Shown here in pieces: positions 59,395 to 64,000 of a DNA stretch of 64,000 nt (within the stretch, counting starts at the first letter, position 1; every line of letters starts with the position of its first letter). The translations under genes were made by a program, and so were the position numbers. Below the pieces are notes generated by a model. That model worked only from the letters and a program-made list of their open reading frames with translations. It did no database searches and had not been told where the DNA came from. The DNA comes from Larix kaempferi (taxonomy: Eukaryota > Streptophyta > Pinopsida > Pinales > Pinaceae), in assembly GCA_027924585.1 (NCBI GenBank), contig BSBM01000964.1:5728501-5792500 (forward strand), read 5' to 3'.

Positions 59395-59565
59395 TACATG
59401 ATCCAACTAATCATACCAAGTATTCAACTGATGCATATATATATACATGATCCAACTGATCATATCAAGCATCCAACTGATGCATATACATATACATGAT
59501 CCAATTTATCATATCAAGCATCCAACTAATGCACATACATGATCCAACTGATCATATCAAGTAGT
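59395..59565 (-). repeat. Copia-3 3' second array
   Basis: ATGATCCAACTGATCATATC with AAGCATCCAACTGATGCATA, about three copies of about 58 bp. Confidence 0.8.
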
Positions 59566-59689
59566 AACTAGAGCATCATCCTGATGCTCATCACATAGCG
59601 CTTACATCCACAGCCATGGGAAGGATCCTCCTCTCGCCATGCTTGGAATGGCTCCTGCAGATGTGTCCCATCACTTCTTCCTCATAGTA

Positions 59690-61275
59690 TCTTCTATTTG
59701 AAGAACACCAAGCCTCTCTCTGAAGTACTCAAACTTCACTCTAGCTAGTGATTTCATCAACACATCTACAACCTGCTCATCCGTCGCAACATACAGGAGC
59801 TTCACTACTCCTCTCTACACCATATCCCTGATATAGTGATATTTGATCTCAATGTGCTTCAACCTATCATGAAACATCAGGTTCTTAGACAGCTTCACAC
59901 AACTCTAGTTGTCACAAAAGATACCAGTAGCATCCAATGAGAGATCAAATAACTCATACAATACCTTTCGAAGCCATACTGCCTTACAACTAGCTGAACA
60001 AGCTACAACATACTCTGCTTCGGCTGTACTTAGTGCTATGCAGGCTGCTTCCTGCTAAACCAAGAGATCACACCTGATCCCATATTGAAGCAGCACCCCA
60101 AAGTGCTCTTCCTATCTGCAGCACTTCCTGCCCAATCTGAATCAACATAACCCTCCAGGTTAAACTTTTGATTCACATCATACTTGAGCCCATAATCAAC
60201 TGTACCCTTTAGGTACCTCAGAATATGCTTTACAGCAACCAGGTGAACACTTCTCGGATCTGTTAGGAACTGGCTCAATGTGTTCACCACAAAGCAAATA
60301 TCTGGTCTCGTGTTTGTCAGGTACATCAACGACCCAATCATCCAACGATACATAGTGACATCAACCATATCAGATGAAGTATCACATAGAAGCTTCAGGT
60401 TCGATTCCATAGGTGTGGCCATGGCCTTGCAGTCTATCATCCTGAACCTCTTCAGGATCTCTACCGTATACTTCCCTTGTCCAAGGAAGATTCCATCTGT
60501 ACTCTGCCACACCTCCATGCTTAGGAAATAGTGCATCATCCCCAAGTCCTTCATCTCGAACTTGGAAGCAAGCTTCCTCTTCGTGTCGGTAATCAATCTA
60601 TCCTCACCTGTAACAAATACGTCATCCACATACAAAAGTAGTATCACTAGATTGCCTTCCTCAACCTTGTAGTAAAGGTTGGAATCCGATTTACTCTTGG
60701 TAAAGCCCAAACTGGATAGAAAGCTATGTATCCTCCCATACGAAGTCCTAGGAGCTTGCTTCGATCCATACAAGTATTTCTTCAATCTGCACACATATGG
60801 CTCTCTGTCATGTGTCTCAAAACCAAGTGGCTGCTCCACATACACTTCCTCCTCGACTACACCATTCAAGAAAGATGTCTTGACATCCATCTGGTGTATA
60901 TTCCATTTCATCACTGCAGCCAGGGCAAGTGCTGATTTGATGGAAGTGTACAAAGCTATAGGAGAAAAAGTCTCTTCATAGTCTATCCCCTCTTTCTGGG
61001 AGAAGTCACGAGCTACAAATCTTGCTTTGTATTTCTCTATGCTACCAACTGTAGCATGCTTGATCTTATAGATCCACTTGGAAGTCAAAACAAAATTCCC
61101 TTCAGGTCTTGGGACCACATCCCAAACATCATTCTTCATGATCGACTGGTACTCTTCAATCATTACTTCATCTTGGATCCTGGGAACTTCAAATTCTCCA
61201 ATAGATAGCTTTGTTGCTGGAGTAAATGTTGTAGACCTTCTTTTGTAGGTGATGGTATATGATATTTCCTAAGGG
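59690..61275 (-). pseudogene. Copia-3 reverse transcriptase and RNase H
   Basis: The frame 61163-60036 (375 codons) covers RT: IQMDVKTSFLNGV-like block (HQMDVKTSFL), LLYVDDVFVTG, KYTVEILKRF, then RNase H DSDWAGSAADRKST. The frame shifts at about 60055. It continues as LSTAEAEYVVAC, FCDN-stop-SC, KHIEIKYHYIRDMV-stop, ARVKFEYFRERLG to the end at about 59690. It resembles Copia-2 RT closely (for example EEYQSIMKNDVWD in both). The N-terminal part up to 61275 reads ATKLSIGEFEVPRIQDE. Confidence 0.9.
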
Positions 61276-62600
61276 ACAAGTTAAATTGCATGATTAGAAA
61301 TATCTCATAGTTTTCAGAACAAATTCTTACACATAAAGAAATATGTCTTACAATCATGCAATTAATTTAGCCAATGCTTCAATACAATATTTATCCATAT
61401 CCCATAACTTTCTAGATGCCTTCCAATCTCTACTAGAACATTGTTAAGAGTGTGCACAACTCCCAACATGTCAGCAAAGAGGTTTCATTCTAGATAAGTA
61501 GCAATTGAATGTTGTATAGTGCCATAGGCCACTTACCCATTACATGCATATTAGTGGTATACTATTCATTAATGCAATTATTCTAATATGCATGATACCC
61601 AACCTAAGTCTAGGAACATAATTATATACATCATTGAACAGTATTATTTAAACAATCAAATATACAAGAAATGACAATTCAAATACTTATCTTTGTTTGT
61701 TTGTTGGGTGGACTCCCTCTCAATCTTTGCCTCCTTGCAGGAACTATTGGAGTGTGCTCCCTCTTGATCTTTGCTTCCTGGATTACCTATCCTTGAACTT
61801 ATATCCATCCTCGATCACTATGCATGCTTACTAGTATCATCATTGTTTTATCCTCGAGATCTTATACATAATCATACATTCATTAGTATAATCTTAATAC
61901 TATCAAAACACAATAATCTTAAACATGTATAGTCATGATCATTTCAAGCACAGATAATAAGCATTAGCATTCAAAGTTTCAAGGAAGACTTCTCTTACTC
62001 ATGCATACTCATATTTGACCATAGAACTCCTATGGTTAGTCATATCATCAATCAAGGTAAGAGACATAATATGCATAAACCCTTGATTACTTAAATTTAT
62101 AACTTCATGAATAATCATTCACAAAAGTATAAGATCCTTACATAGGGTAGAATTCTAACTTGATATAGGAAAAACATACCTGGTCATCATATTTTGCTAG
62201 TTATGTCTAGCAATGTTTTACTTGTTCTCTTCAATCACCCACATAACTCATAAGTTAACCATTCTAGAACCAAATTATACATACCTCTATGTCATCCATG
62301 ACTACGGATGAGTCTTTGTATTCATGTCACTACGGTTTTGATCTAGGACTTGATTTGTACCTTCATGTTAGTGGATGACATTCTCCGAATACAACACCAC
62401 AGTGCATAAGTACAATCTTAATACAATCATAAGTGTCATAACCCTAATCAATGAATGTCTTCTATCATGCATTCATACTTTTACTAGGGTGATAAGACAA
62501 GTCTAAAATTAAACAAGATTGTTACTAAACTCAATAACATGAAGATAAGCATATCATAAACTTAATCATGAACAGATTTCTAAACATACCTGTAAGTCAT
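61276..62600. other. Spacer replacing protease and integrase in Copia-3
   Basis: About 1.3 kb with no copia coding motif. On the minus strand its ends look like splice sites: GACAG|GTATGACTTACAG|GTATG near 62595 and TTGTCCCTTAG near 61282. Internal CAG|GTATG motifs also occur (for example near 62175). It may be host intron or gene DNA acquired by the element, or a later replacement. Confidence 0.4.
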
Positions 62601-62619
62601 ACCTGTCAGATTGCTTGTA

Positions 62620-63297
62620 GTAGTAGTTGTTGTTGTTCCTTTTGTTCATAGGAAAATCGGAGGAAAAGTGTCCTCTTCTTGGTATGTGCTTGTGAGAGCT
62701 TGATCTTCATTCCCCATCTCCTATTCTCGAGCTATAATCCGAGCTTCTTCTTGTGAGCATTCTTCCCATGGCCTACTGAAAGAGATAGGTTTCTTCCTAG
62801 CACAAACTCCTTAGATGAAGGAATCCCATGGCCTAGGAAGGCCATTAAGAGTGGTCATTACCACTTCTTCATTTTCTATATCTTCTCCCACAACTTCAAG
62901 TTGTTCTTTTTATTTGGGAGACCCTTGAGAAATAATACTACATGGTCTCCGCATTCTGGATCTTGATGTTCTTCAAATGATTCCTCAATGTCATTTTCTG
63001 ATTTATGTTGTTTCCTTCAAATAGCTTGGTCAAGGAATCAAACATCTCCTTAGGTGTCTTCAGATATGACACATGTGGTATGAGATGGCCTTTTATAGAA
63101 TCAACAATGATCATCTTAGCCTTGACCAAGTTCTTCTTGTGTAAGGCCTTAGTCTCTTCTCCCTCTGGGATAGGAACCCCTTCACTTTTGTAGGTGTCCA
63201 ACTCACTCTCTCCTAGAATTAACCCAATCCTATACTTCCATGCCCAGAAGTTATCAACCCCTTCAAGCTTATTCTCAAGCTTGGTGTGGTGAGACAT
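62620..63297 (-). pseudogene. Copia-3 gag fragment
   Basis: Starts MSHHTKLENKLEGVDNFW, the counterpart of Copia-2 (TKLEDKLEGIENF). It runs to IQNAETM, then a stop, and continues through NGLPRPWDSFI (stop) and ECSQEEARIIARE (stop). The zinc knuckle and protease are missing. Confidence 0.88.
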
Positions 63298-64000
63298 CTT
63301 AAAGAGTACTTCAAATGAAATAGAAAATATTTAGGTCTTACCACTTGATTTGCATAAATTTGGATCTAGAGCTAGATTAGGGTTTGTCAGAGAAACCCTA
63401 AAAATTCAAACTTTCAATTTCAAACTTCTGAAAGTATAGAAATATGCGCCTTGATGAGCTGACCAAGTTGGTATACTCAGAATTTGAAAACTGCAACGTT
63501 TCACCCCTCAAATTTGCTTTTCAAACATTCATATTCACTCGGGACGACCCTGAATTAGGTTTTGATTTTCTCAGAGCTTCATCCATCCAAAAAGTTTGAT
63601 CTTGGTTCTAAACTTCTATTTTTCAGAGGAGCTTCCAGCCATGGTCTCAGATTTCAGAAATTCCAACTTTTGCAGAAGCCCTGATTTCTGGCTTCACTAG
63701 ACAAGACCCCAAACTAGGGTTTGATTTTCCCTGAGCTTCACCCAACCAAAAAGTTTGATCCAAAGCTCTAAACTTTGATTTTGCTAAGGAGCATCCAACG
63801 ATGGTCTCAGATTTCAGAAATTCCACTTTTGGTGGAAGCCCTAATTTTTAGGTCAAAATCTGAAAATGCTCAAAATTGAATTTTGTTTCGACAGAAAGAT
63901 GCACCTTGTTGAGGAGAGTCAATATAGCCTCCTTCATTTAAATATATGTGGAGAGAAACCCAAAAAACAAGAATCCCTAACTTCCACAACTACACAGTGT
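63298..64000 (-). repeat. Copia-3 leader with internal duplication
   Basis: Non-coding. On the plus strand CCAAAAAGTTTGATC and GGTCTCAGATTTCAGAAATT each occur twice, about 180-185 bp apart (near 63586/63746 and 63641/63803). Reverse-complemented, the core GATCAAACTTTTTGGTTGGG matches the repeat in the Copia-2 leader. Confidence 0.7.

Larger units (their letters stand above)
57782..64000 (-). mobile_element. Copia-3, decayed copia element (runs off the window)
   Basis: A relative of Copia-2 on the minus strand. The 3' LTR is at the left edge, then a repeat-rich 3' region, RNase H and RT, a 1.3-kb spacer where integrase and protease should be, part of gag, and a leader. The 5' LTR would lie beyond 64000. 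Frameshifts and stops throughout make it inactive. Confidence 0.85.

Overview
This window looks like nuclear intergenic DNA from a seed plant, most likely a flowering plant. The reasons are Ty1/copia elements primed by initiator-methionine tRNA, a plant-type Ty3/gypsy element, a CACTA-type DNA transposon, an L1-type LINE, and broken plant gene pieces (V-ATPase subunit H and an MBD9-like chromatin protein) with ordinary GT-AG introns. It is AT-rich. I see no intact host gene, operon or CRISPR array. Almost everything is nested or tandemly arranged repeat DNA, so the window reads as a layered record of insertions.

Layout. Bases 1-1208 are unassigned. Bases 1209-16056 are a head-to-tail duplication of about 7.4 kb, roughly 99% identical. 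Each unit holds the 3' part of a decayed Ty3/gypsy element on the minus strand (probable 3' LTR, integrase, RNase H, RT, protease, gag zinc knuckle), a reverse-oriented solo copia LTR inside the integrase region, and the left end of a CACTA-like transposon. From 15780 to 47263 runs a 31.5-kb insertion bounded by 27-bp perfect inverted repeats starting CACTAGTAC and by a TAA target duplication. It interrupts the gypsy gag gene, whose reading frame resumes without loss at 47267.

Inside that insertion are: a fold-back subterminal region; a tRNA-like sequence; Copia-1 (16375-22267, LTRs with 3 differences, one nonsense codon); three exons of a broken V-ATPase subunit H gene; Copia-2 (24946-32709, LTRs that look identical, ATGTG target duplication, five tandem arrays between pol and the polypurine tract); an MBD9-like pseudogene exon on the same strand as the V-ATPase exons; an LTR-like block; a LINE relic; a possible MAP65-like exon; 482-bp direct repeats; and a SINE-like sequence.

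Right of the insertion (47267-64000) are the gypsy gag 5' part, a 215-bp cluster of small palindromes, a 4-kb satellite block (period about 359 bp) that switches orientation at about 51585, a copia RT relic, CT, GA and GAT microsatellites, and Copia-3 on the minus strand (57782 to beyond 64000). Copia-3 is a relative of Copia-2 in which protease and integrase are replaced by about 1.3 kb with splice-like ends.

Inferred order: gypsy insertion; then the CACTA insertion and the solo copia LTR; then the 7.4-kb duplication, whose junction carries a templated fold-back; Copia-1 and finally Copia-2 inserted into CACTA-interior DNA, dated only by their LTR divergence. Only Copia-1 and Copia-2 have long open frames, and both carry a defect (a nonsense codon in Copia-1; a frameshift plus a small deletion at the RNase H end in Copia-2). 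Reading was by eye; percent identities and period counts are hand estimates.
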